A stretch of 64,000 nucleotides of DNA from Bradymonas sp963697525 (GTDB lineage Bacteria; Myxococcota_A; Bradymonadia; Bradymonadales; Bradymonadaceae): positions 2,914,001 through 2,978,000 of the forward strand of contig OY969087.1 of assembly GCA_963697525.1 (NCBI GenBank). The letters are read 5' to 3'. How positions within the stretch are numbered: position 1 is the stretch's first letter; the number at the start of each line of letters is the position of its first letter. Shown one piece after another: positions 1 to 8,100 of this stretch. The notes under the pieces are model-generated. The model saw nothing but the letters and a program-made list of their open reading frames with translations. It was not told the DNA's origin and did no database searches. A program made the translations under genes and the position numbers.

Positions 1-7
1 CTCTCGG

Positions 8-134
8 GGTGTCTGACACCATTTTGGTGGTGAGCCTCCGGCGGCGACCATTTGTGCTCCCACGGTTGGCCGCACAACCGCATGTTTTCTGCCTCTCATG
101 GTGTCTGACACCATTTTTGTTGGTGTCTGACACC
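8..134. repeat. Three copies of a 13-bp palindromic repeat
   Basis: The 13-mer GGTGTCTGACACC occurs at 8-20, 100-112 and 122-134. Each copy is followed by ATTTT or ATTTTTG. The palindrome could form a 5-bp hairpin with a T run, so it resembles both a REP-type element and a minimal terminator. The last two copies are direct repeats 22 bp apart. No convincing gene is visible in 1-234, so this is the upstream region of the glycosyltransferase. Confidence 0.7.
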
Positions 135-234
135 ATTTTTGTTGGTTGCGTGGGTTGTGGGCATGCTTGCGCGCGACCACCTGCCTCGCCTATTGGTACA
201 GCGGCGAAAACGCCCGACACGTTGACCTGTCTTT

Positions 235-1515
235 ATGCCTTTGAACATGCCCAGAACTCCCGGCGAAAAGCCCGCAGTCTACCGCTTGATGTATGTGGGA
301 CGCAGCTCGGCGCAGATCGAGCGCGACTTTGGCGCGCGCCTGTCGCGCTTGATGCGCGAGGGCTTCGAGGTCCACGTGCTCGCCGGCGCCGACGGCGGCT
401 TTGCCGCGTTGGAGGCGCGCGGGGTGATCGGCAAGGCCATTCCCGTGGTCCACAAACTCAACGTGGCTGGGCTTTTGGGGGCGTATTTTATTGTCCAGGC
501 GTACTTCATCGAGGAGCGCCCGGTGCTCGTGCACGCCTTCGACGACGTGCTCGCCTGGGTGGGCGCGTTTGCGGCCCACCGCGCCCAGACCGAGGCGGTG
601 GTGGCCACCGTCGAGCGCCACGCGTTCGTCGAGGATCCGGTGCGCCTGGAGATCGACACCGTCCTGCCGGTGCCGTCTCGGCTGGTCGGCGCGCTCGAGG
701 CCTTCTCCAACCACGTGGCGGATGTGCCCGTGCGCCAGGGCCTGATGCGCGCTTACGCCTGGTTGGGAGATATCGTCGACAAGTACTTCGTGATCAATGA
801 GCACGACTTCGACGCCCTTCAGCGCCTCGAGTTGGTCCCGCCAGCCAAGCTCGAGATGATCATCGGCGCCAATGGAGTCGACCTGGACCAATTCGACGTC
901 ACCGCCGACGAGTTCCCCTCCGTCGACCAGGCCCGACAACGTCTGGGAATCTCTCCGACCTGGCGCCATGTTCTTGGATACCGCGGCCCATTGACGCCCG
1001 CGCGCGGCTCCATCGACCTGCTGCGCTGCATCAAGCGCGTCGGCGAGACCCACCCCTCGGCCGGCTGGCTGATCTTCGCCGAACACGGCGAGGTCGCCGC
1101 CCTGGTCGAGCGCTTCGGCCGCTACGAGCAGGCCGGTCAGGTCAAGATCGTGCGCCAGGTCGACGACGACGCGCTGTTTTATCGCGCCCTCGACGCCTTC
1201 GTGTTGCCGAGCTACCGTGAAGGCGCACCCACCCGCCTGATGGAGGCGGCGGCGACCCGCGTCGGCGCCATCGCCTACAACCTGCCGGCGACCCAATCGG
1301 TCATCGAGCACGGCCAGACCGGCGAATTGGTGCCCCGCGGCGACCTCGACGCCCTAATCGAGGCCGTGCGCGGTGTCCTCGACGACCCCGGCAGGCTCGA
1401 AAGTTACGGGCTGCGGGCCCGCGCCCGCGCCGAGCGCAAGTTCAACCGCCAGCATGTCGAAGACCAGGTCTTTCGCATGTACGACACGGTCCTAGAAACC
1501 AAGCTGAACCAATGA
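235..1515 (+). CDS. GT4-type glycosyltransferase
   Basis: A 426-residue protein with the two-lobe Rossmann layout of GT-B glycosyltransferases. It probably transfers a sugar from a nucleotide-sugar donor to a cell-surface glycan at the cytoplasmic face of the membrane; donor and acceptor cannot be read from sequence. The C-terminal lobe has the retaining-GT4 signature REGAPTRLMEA near residue 325, in which two glutamates are separated by seven residues (EX7E). It is preceded by LDAFVLPSY, typical of the donor-binding loop. The ATG at 235 gives a short N-terminal extension before YVGRSSAQIERD. The stop codon overlaps the next start by 4 bp, suggesting coupling. The family is secure, the specific role is not. 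Confidence 0.85.
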   Translation: MPLNMPRTPGEKPAVYRLMYVGRSSAQIERDFGARLSRLMREGFEVHVLAGADGGFAALEARGVIGKAIPVVHKLNVAGLLGAYFIVQAYFIEERPVLVHAFDDVLAWVGAFAAHRAQTEAVVATVERHAFVEDPVRLEIDTVLPVPSRLVGALEAFSNHVADVPVRQGLMRAYAWLGDIVDKYFVINEHDFDALQRLELVPPAKLEMIIGANGVDLDQFDVTADEFPSVDQARQRLGISPTWRHVLGYRGPLTPARGSIDLLRCIKRVGETHPSAGWLIFAEHGEVAALVERFGRYEQAGQVKIVRQVDDDALFYRALDAFVLPSYREGAPTRLMEAAATRVGAIAYNLPATQSVIEHGQTGELVPRGDLDALIEAVRGVLDDPGRLESYGLRARARAERKFNRQHVEDQVFRMYDTVLETKLNQ

Positions 1516-1943
1516 CCGAGGCTCCCCCCCAGCCCCAACCCGGCGATCCCCCCGCCAAGACCTGGCGCGACGACACCCTGTCGCTGTTTCTGGTGGTCAG
1601 CGCCGTTCTGCTCGGCGCCATGTACGCCTACGACCAGTGGCAGACCTCGCGCCTCGACGACCAGGTCGCCCGCGCCGACCACATCGCCCAGAAATTCGCC
1701 GTCGACGGCGACAATTGCGGCGTGAGCTCCACCGGACTCGACGGCGAGGTCCTCGTCGTCCACTGTGCCCACTTGCCCGCGGCCAAGGTCGCCACCCTCG
1801 CCAAGAGCGTCGACCCGATCAAATCCGCGCTCGCCCATTTCAAAAAGGTCGCCATCCGCGGCGGCGACAAGCTCCTTATGTGCCCGACGACTCCCTCCGC
1901 ATGGCCCAAGGGCTGCACGCCGACCGACCTGCCCAAACCCTGA
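1512..1943 (+). CDS. Hypothetical single-pass membrane protein
   Basis: A 143-residue protein of unrecognised family. A Pro-rich cytoplasmic start is followed by one hydrophobic segment at about residues 24-40 (SLFLVVSAVLLGAMYAY) and a soluble domain with four cysteines (DNCG, VHCAH, LMCP, KGCTP). If the domain is periplasmic, as the anchor orientation suggests, these could form two disulfides. The start codon overlaps the stop of the upstream glycosyltransferase (ATGA), so the two are probably translated as a pair. Function cannot be assigned. Confidence 0.75.
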   Translation: MTEAPPQPQPGDPPAKTWRDDTLSLFLVVSAVLLGAMYAYDQWQTSRLDDQVARADHIAQKFAVDGDNCGVSSTGLDGEVLVVHCAHLPAAKVATLAKSVDPIKSALAHFKKVAIRGGDKLLMCPTTPSAWPKGCTPTDLPKP

Positions 1944-2085
1944 ACGGGCGACGACGCTCTCTCCTGCACAAATTCTGCACAAATGCGCCGCACCATCGCC
2001 TCACCCGCTTCATGATGGCTGCACTTGGCGGAGCCATGATTGTCCCAGTCGCCTCGGACAACCAACCCCCAGCTCGCCAAGCGCC

Positions 2086-3495
2086 ATGCAAGCCATCACG
2101 AAATTCATCGCTCAGACCACACGCTCCGCCGCCGCCGCGGTCAAGCGAACCCCCGTCGAGATCGCCATCGGCTTTGCCAACGCCCTGGTGATGTCGTGGG
2201 CGATCGCGCATCCCTCGGGAGACGCACACGCGGCGGTGCGCTTCATCTTGTCATCGTTTCTGGCGCTGTTGGCGGTCTTTGCGACCTCCGTGCTCCACCG
2301 GCTCGGGGTCATTGGCTCGACGGTACGCCGGGGGCTGACCGTGGCGTATTTGTTCGGGGCGCTGTGCTACGGGAGCTTTATTTTCGACCCCGACAAGGTC
2401 GCCGAGACCTACCGGTGGGGCTTGTTGGCGTTCGCCCTGGGCACGGGCATCTTGCTGGCACCACTGAGCGCGCGCCACCTGCGCGTCGACGGGAAGACCG
2501 CCGTATGGCGGTTCAGCGTGCGTCTGATCAGCCGCGTGGTGATCACCGGGGCGTACACCAGCCTGTTGCTGGTCGGGCTGGTGCTCGGGTTTGTCGCCAC
2601 CGGCAAGTTGTTCGGCGTGCGCTGGCACGATGAGTTGATGGGGTACTTGACCAGTTTTGTCTTCTTGGGCGTGGGCACCTGGGTCGTCGTCGCCGGGCTT
2701 CCGGAGATGGCCCGCCTCGATAAGCCCGTCGACGAGGCCGTCGCGCCCCTGATTCGCCGCGCGGGGTCCTGGCTGTTTTTGCCCCTGCTCGCCCTGTATA
2801 TGCTCATTTTGTACGCCTACGGCATCAAGGTGCTGGTCACCGGCGAGACGCTCAGCAACGTGATCTCTCCGCTCGCGCTGGGCGCGGCGATGTTGGGGCT
2901 CGTGGGGATATTCTTGGCCGAGCCTCTGAGCCGCGTCGAATCCGCGCCGTTGGTCTCGCGCATCATCAAGTGGTTCCCCGCCGCCTACCTGCCCGTGGTC
3001 GCGCTGCCGGCGTGGGCGATCTGGGCGCGCATCGACCAATACGGATGGACCGAGTTTCGCTACCTCCGACTGGAGGCGGTGCTCGCCGTGGGCGTCTGCT
3101 GCGTCATCGGCGCCGTGCGCCTGGTCGCCGGCCGACGCCTCTCGGCGGTGACCATCCCCGCCGTCTTTGCCGCGGCGGCCTTCCTGGCGAGTTTCGGGCC
3201 CTGGGGCGTCACCACCGTCACCTTCTGCAGCCAGAAGCAGCGCCTGGTCGCCGACCTTGACAACGCCCACTTGTTGGTCGACGGAAAGATTCGCTCGGAC
3301 GCCTCCGAGGCGGACTGGCGAGACCGACCACAGGCCAAGGAGGTCCGCTCGCGGGCGCTCTATCTGGTGCGCCATTTCGGCGCCGACTCCATTGCAGACC
3401 TGGCGCCCGCCCAGACCACGTCATCCGACAAGGACGATGCCGGCAAGCGGGTGCTGGAGGTCCTCGGGTTGACCTGGGCGTCGAGCTTCGACTAG
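2086..3495 (+). CDS. DUF4153-like polytopic membrane protein
   Basis: A 469-residue protein with about eleven to twelve hydrophobic segments, no signal peptide and a soluble C-terminal tail of roughly 110 residues after TVTFCSQKQR. The architecture and motifs such as ITGAYTSLLLVGL and LYAYGIKVLVTGE resemble DUF4153 membrane proteins, whose biochemical role is unknown. The frame is open from 1765, but that stretch lies inside the upstream gene, so the ATG at 2086 (MQAITKF) is preferred. It lies 142 bp after the small membrane-protein gene. The family call rests on recalled resemblance. Confidence 0.75.
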   Translation: MQAITKFIAQTTRSAAAAVKRTPVEIAIGFANALVMSWAIAHPSGDAHAAVRFILSSFLALLAVFATSVLHRLGVIGSTVRRGLTVAYLFGALCYGSFIFDPDKVAETYRWGLLAFALGTGILLAPLSARHLRVDGKTAVWRFSVRLISRVVITGAYTSLLLVGLVLGFVATGKLFGVRWHDELMGYLTSFVFLGVGTWVVVAGLPEMARLDKPVDEAVAPLIRRAGSWLFLPLLALYMLILYAYGIKVLVTGETLSNVISPLALGAAMLGLVGIFLAEPLSRVESAPLVSRIIKWFPAAYLPVVALPAWAIWARIDQYGWTEFRYLRLEAVLAVGVCCVIGAVRLVAGRRLSAVTIPAVFAAAAFLASFGPWGVTTVTFCSQKQRLVADLDNAHLLVDGKIRSDASEADWRDRPQAKEVRSRALYLVRHFGADSIADLAPAQTTSSDKDDAGKRVLEVLGLTWASSFD

Positions 3496-3563
3496 CCCGC
3501 CCGACGGGGGTCGCGCGACGGTTCCTCCGCGACGAATAGCCTTGCCGAAAACGCGTCCACCAC

Positions 3564-5135
3564 TCAGTTGTTGGGCGCGCCGCTGCCGATCCACGCCCGG
3601 ATGGTGTCGAGGTCGACCGACGATATCGATTGGCCCGCCTTGGGCATCTGGGTCCCGAAGCACATGTTGGTGCCGAGCAGTTTGTCGACCAGGTAGCTCG
3701 TCGACGGCGAGCCCGCGGCCACGCGCAGTCGCCCGGAGCACTCGGTGGCGGCGACGCCCACCAGGTTGTTGTAGGCCGTCTGCGTGGAGCTCAAATCCAT
3801 CGATTCCTGAGGATGGTGGCCGCCGTGACACAGCCCCGACGCGCAGCCGTTCGCGGTGAAGATCGGCATGACGTCGTTGGCGAAGCTGGTGGCGGGGTAG
3901 GCGCATTGGTTCGACGAGCAGGTCTGACCGGGGGCACACGTGCCACAGGAGCCGCCGCATCCATCGCTGCCGCATTGTTTACCAGAGCAGTCGGGAGTGC
4001 ACGCACACTGGCCGGTCGAGTCGCAGGTCTGTCCGGACGCACACGTGCCGCAGGAGCCGCCGCAGCCGTCGGCCCCGCAGGTCTTGCCGGTGCAATCGGG
4101 CAGGCAGATACACTGCCCGGTGGTATCGCAGCTCAACCCCGCGGAGCAGGAGCCGCAGGAGCCGCCGCAGCCATCGTCGCCGCAGGTTCTGCCGGAGCAG
4201 TCGGGCGTACAGTTTTGCACGCATTGGCCCACGGTGGTGTTGCACGTCCGCGACCCCTGGCAGGAGCCGCAGGAGCCGCCGCAGCCGTCGGGCCCGCAGG
4301 TCTTGCCGGCGCAATCGGGCGTGCACACACACTGGCCGCTGGCGTCGCAGGCTTTGCCCGATGGGCAGGTGCCGCACGAGCCACCGCAGCCGTCGGGGCC
4401 ACACTGCAGCCCGCTGCACGACGGTGTGCACACGCATGCGCCCGCCACGCAGGACTCGCCCTGGCTGCAGCTCCCACAGGAGCCGCCGCAGCCGTCAGCG
4501 CCGCAGGTCTTGCCGGTGCAATCGGGCTGGCAGGCCGGCGCTTTGCACACGCCCTGGGTGGTGTCGCACACATCGCCGGAGGCACACGAGCCGCAGGAGC
4601 CGCCGCAGCCGTCGTCGCCACACTCGCGCCCGCTGCACGCCGGGGTACAAGTGCCCGCGCGCACCGAGTCCAGGTAGGCGGCCAGCGACTGCGCCTGGCA
4701 ATCGCTCAGCGGTGCCCCCGCGGGCATGGTGCGGTCTTGGATGGCGCGTACCTCGATGCGATCAGCCCAGCGTCGCACGTCGGCGTCGGTGTCGAAGTCG
4801 ACTCCGACGGGGGCGGCGTTGCGCGCGGCTCCCTGCAAATTCGCCGAATGGCAGCTCAGGCATGTGCTCTTGATGACCTGGCGTCCCGCCTGGGCTGTGG
4901 CATTACAGGTGGCGTTGGTGTCGGACGCGTTGGACGTATCGGACGCGTCCGGCCCACCGCTGCTTGCGTCGTGGGTCGTGCTTCCTCCCGTGTCGGCGTC
5001 GTTGGTCAGGCCGTTGGGCGCACGACCGGCGTTGTTGGTGCAGGCCGGCGCCACCAAGATCAACAGGGCGAGGAAACCTACGAGCACAAAAACGACCGGC
5101 CGGCCCCGCCGGGCCCGTGGTTCGACAGTGCACAC
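3564..5135 (-). CDS. c-type cytochrome lipoprotein with seven Cys-rich repeats
   Basis: A 523-residue exported lipoprotein. The signal peptide ends in LILVAPAC (lipidated Cys 32). After a low-complexity linker comes a cytochrome c domain with heme motif CLSCH (92-96) and a likely axial Met at 137 (RTMPAG). Residues 163-411 are seven consecutive repeats of about 35 residues, each built around C-x3-C-x4-CGGSCG-x-C. A second domain (417-523) has SFANDVMPIF and CASGLCHGG, a CX4CH motif seen in myxobacterial and planctomycete cytochrome-like modules. A GTG start with GGAG seven bases upstream is used. It is probably an electron-transfer or anchored surface protein; the partner is unknown. Its maturation would need the ccm genes at 27.8-42 kb. 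Confidence 0.85.
   Translation of the reverse strand: MCTVEPRARRGRPVVFVLVGFLALLILVAPACTNNAGRAPNGLTNDADTGGSTTHDASSGGPDASDTSNASDTNATCNATAQAGRQVIKSTCLSCHSANLQGAARNAAPVGVDFDTDADVRRWADRIEVRAIQDRTMPAGAPLSDCQAQSLAAYLDSVRAGTCTPACSGRECGDDGCGGSCGSCASGDVCDTTQGVCKAPACQPDCTGKTCGADGCGGSCGSCSQGESCVAGACVCTPSCSGLQCGPDGCGGSCGTCPSGKACDASGQCVCTPDCAGKTCGPDGCGGSCGSCQGSRTCNTTVGQCVQNCTPDCSGRTCGDDGCGGSCGSCSAGLSCDTTGQCICLPDCTGKTCGADGCGGSCGTCASGQTCDSTGQCACTPDCSGKQCGSDGCGGSCGTCAPGQTCSSNQCAYPATSFANDVMPIFTANGCASGLCHGGHHPQESMDLSSTQTAYNNLVGVAATECSGRLRVAAGSPSTSYLVDKLLGTNMCFGTQMPKAGQSISSVDLDTIRAWIGSGAPNN
3903..4649 (-). repeat. Tandem coding repeats, about 105-108 bp, seven units
   Basis: The coding strand holds seven imperfect direct repeats that encode the Cys-rich modules. 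The most conserved core spells DGCGGSCG. Repeat units are similar in DNA as well as protein, so unit-number change by recombination is possible. Confidence 0.85.
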
Positions 5136-5762
5136 TGCGATGCTCCAATTGTGGGAGGTTGGACTCTAAACTTAGTGTATCGCTGCTATTTCGATCGACG
5201 CAAGGGGATTCCTTTTCGACGTAGCCTTGGCTGGCGAAGCGGTCGCTGGCGCACACCGCCTCATTCGACCGCATTCGCCCGTTCGAGACCCATCAATCGA
5301 CCGAGCGCTTGCTCTCCAACTGCCGGTCACGGCCACGACCACGTTCACGGCGCGCGGGATGCCGATTCGGCCTCGTATGCCCTTTGCGCGCGCGTTGCCA
5401 AAGCGCGCGCACCGCCCCCAACTGCCCCACCATCTGGGCTCCTCGAGCCCTCCCCCATGAAACCAACCAAGACGCACCTCGGCCGTGCCCTGGGTCGCCC
5501 GTCTTTCGCCCCGATATTCGGCGGGGTGTGCGGGCATCGGACCGGGCCGATGGCGTTGTTTCGAGTCGACGGTTGCGCTTCCGTGGGGGGCACCTTGTTC
5601 GACGGCGCGGCGCTGGGTGAGACGCCGCATCCCATTCGATGCCCCTCTCTATGGTTTTCGGCAAAAAGGCCAAATTCTTGCGTCCTTTCTTGGCCGATCG
5701 GTCGTCGAGCGGCGTCTGGGACGGATTTTGGTTGGCGAGTTGTGTTTGGGTGGCTGCTCTCG
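5136..5762. other. Intergenic region with no supported gene
   Basis: About 630 bp between the cytochrome lipoprotein and the 68-bp repeats. Several overlapping open frames exist on both strands, but none has a ribosome binding site, family resemblance or the codon pattern of neighbouring genes. The cytochrome promoter should lie just above 5135 on the minus strand, but no strong -35/-10 pair was found. Confidence 0.6.
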
Positions 5763-5946
5763 TAGCTGACGATCTGATTCACCAGCGGCGCGAGGCCGCT
5801 GGGGTCTTGGGGGGCAAAACCCGCCGCCCTTAGCTGACGATCTGATTCACCAGCGGCGCGAGGCCGCTGGGGTCTTGGGGGGCAAAACCCGCCGCCCTTA
5901 GCTGACGATCTGATTCACCAGCGGCGCGAGGCCGCTGGGGCCTTGG
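5763..5946. repeat. 68-bp tandem repeat, about 2.7 copies, with internal hairpin
   Basis: Units begin at 5763, 5831 and 5899 (TAGCTGACGATCTG), and the last is cut off near 5941. Each contains the inverted repeat CCAGCGGC-GCGAG-GCCGCTGG, a perfect 8-bp stem. Read on the minus strand, copies two and three end in an in-frame tail spelling APLVNQIVS then TAA. The 68-bp period is not a multiple of three, so the array cannot be one continuous coding repeat. Confidence 0.85.
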
Positions 5947-6058
5947 CCCCGCTTCCCCGCTGGGATCGGCGCTCACGCCCGTTGTCTTTGGCCGGGCGAA
6001 TGCCTATGTTGCCCATAAGTTTGCGCGGCTGAATTGACCCGGTATCGGAACGACCCAC

Positions 6059-7490
6059 GTGGAAGAACGCACGCTCGAACAGATCATCGACGAGGCCACC
6101 GTCGAGGTGGTCATCGACGACTATGGCTACACCGGCGAGGGCTACGTGCGCCTGTCCGATGGCTGGCTGTCGGTGCCCGGGGCGCTTCCCGGCGAGAAGG
6201 TGCGCGTACGCGTCGAGGTCGGCGAGGAGCACGGCCGACGTGTCTTTGGCCAGATTCGAGCAGATCTTGGAGCCCTCCAGGCACCGCCGCGACCCGTTGT
6301 GCGCGCGCGACGCGGTCTGCCGGGGCTGCCAGCTTCGCCAGGCGACGGTCGACGAGGAGCTTCGCTACCACGTGCGCACGGTCCAGGAGGTCATCGACAA
6401 ATTCGCCGGCATTCCCGTCGACGAGCAGCCCGCCACCGACATCATCACCCCCCAGCCGATCGCACGCGGCGACGCCTTTCGCATCCGCAGCGCGTTGACC
6501 TACCGGCGCCAGGGTCCGACCTGCGAGCTGGGGCTGGTCACGCCCGTCCAGCAGGCGTTGGTGCCCATGTTCGACTGCCCGGCGCTGACCACGCCGGTGC
6601 GCCGACTGGTCTCCACCGTCCAGGACGCCTTTTTCGGCCTCGACGAGCTTCCCTGGGACGAACCCATGGCGCGCCAGGCCGTCGAGCGTGGCGAGGACGC
6701 CCAGCCGGCCATTCGCAACGTACGGGTGGCCTCCCCGGTGATCGGGCGCGGCTTCGTCGAGATTATTTTGAGCGAGGTCGGCGGCGAGGACATCATCGAG
6801 CGCGCCGTGACCGAGGGGGCGCTTGCCGGGCTGTTCAACAAGCTCGAGCAGACGCTTCCCGGCGAGGTCGGCCTGGCCGTCTCGCTCGGCGAGCGCCGGG
6901 TGATCTTGAAGGAGCCCGAGCGGGTGCTTCTGCCGCTGGCGGGGCTTCGTATCGAGGTGGGCTACGACGACTGGTTTCCGGCCACGCTGAGCCCGTCGGA
7001 CGCGCTGTACGCCCGCCTGCTGGAGCTTCTCGAGTTGGGCGACGAGGATGCCTTTCTGGATGTCGGCTCGGGCATCGGCACGATCTCACTGCTGGCCTCC
7101 GAGCACGCCGAGCGAGTGGTGGGCGTGGACATCAACCGCAACTCGGTCGCCACCGCCGAGCTCAACGCCATGGCCAACCGGCGCGGCAATGTCGAGTTTG
7201 TCGTCGGAGGCTGGGAAAACGCGCTTCGCCGTCTGACCCTGGACGGCCAGCGCTTTACCGTGGCGACCATCAACCCCATGCGCGAGCCGCTGGGCCGACG
7301 CGCGCTGAGCTACCTCAAGCCGTTGGGCGTGCGCCGGCTGGTCTACCTGGGGCCGTCGCCGGCCTCGGCGGCCAAGGATATCGGCGAGTTGCGCGAGATG
7401 GGCTGGCAACTCGACTATCTGGGGGCCGCCAATATCCACCCGGCGACCTATCACACCATGCTGGTGGCGCGTTTGCAGCGTCGCGACTAG
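6059..7490 (+). CDS. TrmA/RumA-like SAM protein, frameshifted and lacking catalytic residues
   Basis: Two adjacent frames together encode a homologue of 23S rRNA/tRNA (uracil-5-)-methyltransferases. The N-terminal TRAM-like part (YGYTGEGYVRLSDGWL) is read from 6059. Near 6257 an apparent extra base moves the rest (EQILEPSRHRRD onward) to another frame, open to 7490. Iron-sulfur cysteines remain (LCARDAVCRGC and FDCPAL), and so does the SAM loop (DVGSGIGTISLL). The nucleophile motif SCNPATLARD is replaced by GPSPASAAKD (Cys to Pro), DPxR by NPMR, and the final HxE base by HTM. Canonical methyl transfer to uracil is therefore unlikely. The frameshift may be real or an assembly error. The stop overlaps the convergent gene by 4 bp. 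Confidence 0.75.
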
Positions 7491-7915
7491 TCGCGGTGCG
7501 GGTTGTAATAGCGATCGCGAATGAAGCCCACCGACCACTCCAGGAAGCGATCGAGGCTCTCGGCGGGGATGTCCTCGACGGCCTCCTCGGCCTGGCCGTA
7601 GTTGTTGATGGGGGCGTTTTTGATGGTGATGCCCTCGAGGCTCCCCACGAAGTCGTTGGCGGCCTCGCGCTCCTCATCGGTGATGTCTTTGCTGGGGTGC
7701 GGTTTGATATGCAAGAAGACCTCGCCGGCGCAGTTGACGTCCATCACCGCGTAGTTGATGGATCCGTAGCGGATGTTGAAGCCGCCGACCTTGCCGCCGC
7801 CCACCGAAAAGCGGCACCCCCGGTCGCGCGCCATCATGGTCACGCGCTGCATCGCCTCGCGCCGCTCGGCGCCGCCCATCGACTCGGCTTTGTTCAATAC
7901 GTCCAGGGTGTCCAT
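7487..7915 (-). CDS. Hypothetical protein, 142 residues
   Basis: A small soluble-looking protein of no recognised family, with no signal peptide or membrane segment. The chosen start (MDTLDVLNKAES) has GAGG a few bases upstream; the frame stays open further upstream but without a better site. The middle has the pattern FSVGGGKVGGFNIRYGS followed by a short beta-rich stretch, and the C-terminus is acidic then basic. It converges with the RumA-like gene, their stop codons overlapping by 4 bp. Confidence 0.75.
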   Translation of the reverse strand: MDTLDVLNKAESMGGAERREAMQRVTMMARDRGCRFSVGGGKVGGFNIRYGSINYAVMDVNCAGEVFLHIKPHPSKDITDEEREAANDFVGSLEGITIKNAPINNYGQAEEAVEDIPAESLDRFLEWSVGFIRDRYYNPHRD

Positions 7916-8100
7916 CGAATCCTCGTGAAAAATGAGCTGTGATTGACGCGCAGAAGTTGCCGCAAAATTCGTCGCGCCGTCAATAGTGTCAACCGTTCTT
8001 CGACGGTCGGGCGAACGCGCCGATTTGACATGCAGCGGTGCATCTAGGAATCTCTCGGGCATCAGTCGATTGGACGTATTCAACCGTGAGTTAGGTGGCG

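Noticed and set aside
9..800. Open frame of 263 codons starting within the palindromic repeats
   Set aside because: It overlaps the glycosyltransferase in another frame, is Arg-rich and has no family resemblance; it is a shadow of GC-rich coding sequence.
3903..4649. Regular direct repeats that could be mistaken for a CRISPR array
   Set aside because: The units are coding, imperfect and about 105 bp long with no unique spacers; no cas gene is nearby.
3630..5765. Long open frame opposite the Cys-rich cytochrome lipoprotein
   Set aside because: Its Ala/Gly repeats arise from the reverse strand of the Cys-rich repeats; no start signal or domain.
5293..5782. Short frames in the gap before the 68-bp repeats
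   Set aside because: No ribosome binding site, and composition unlike neighbouring genes; one of them runs into the repeat tail, which explains its end.
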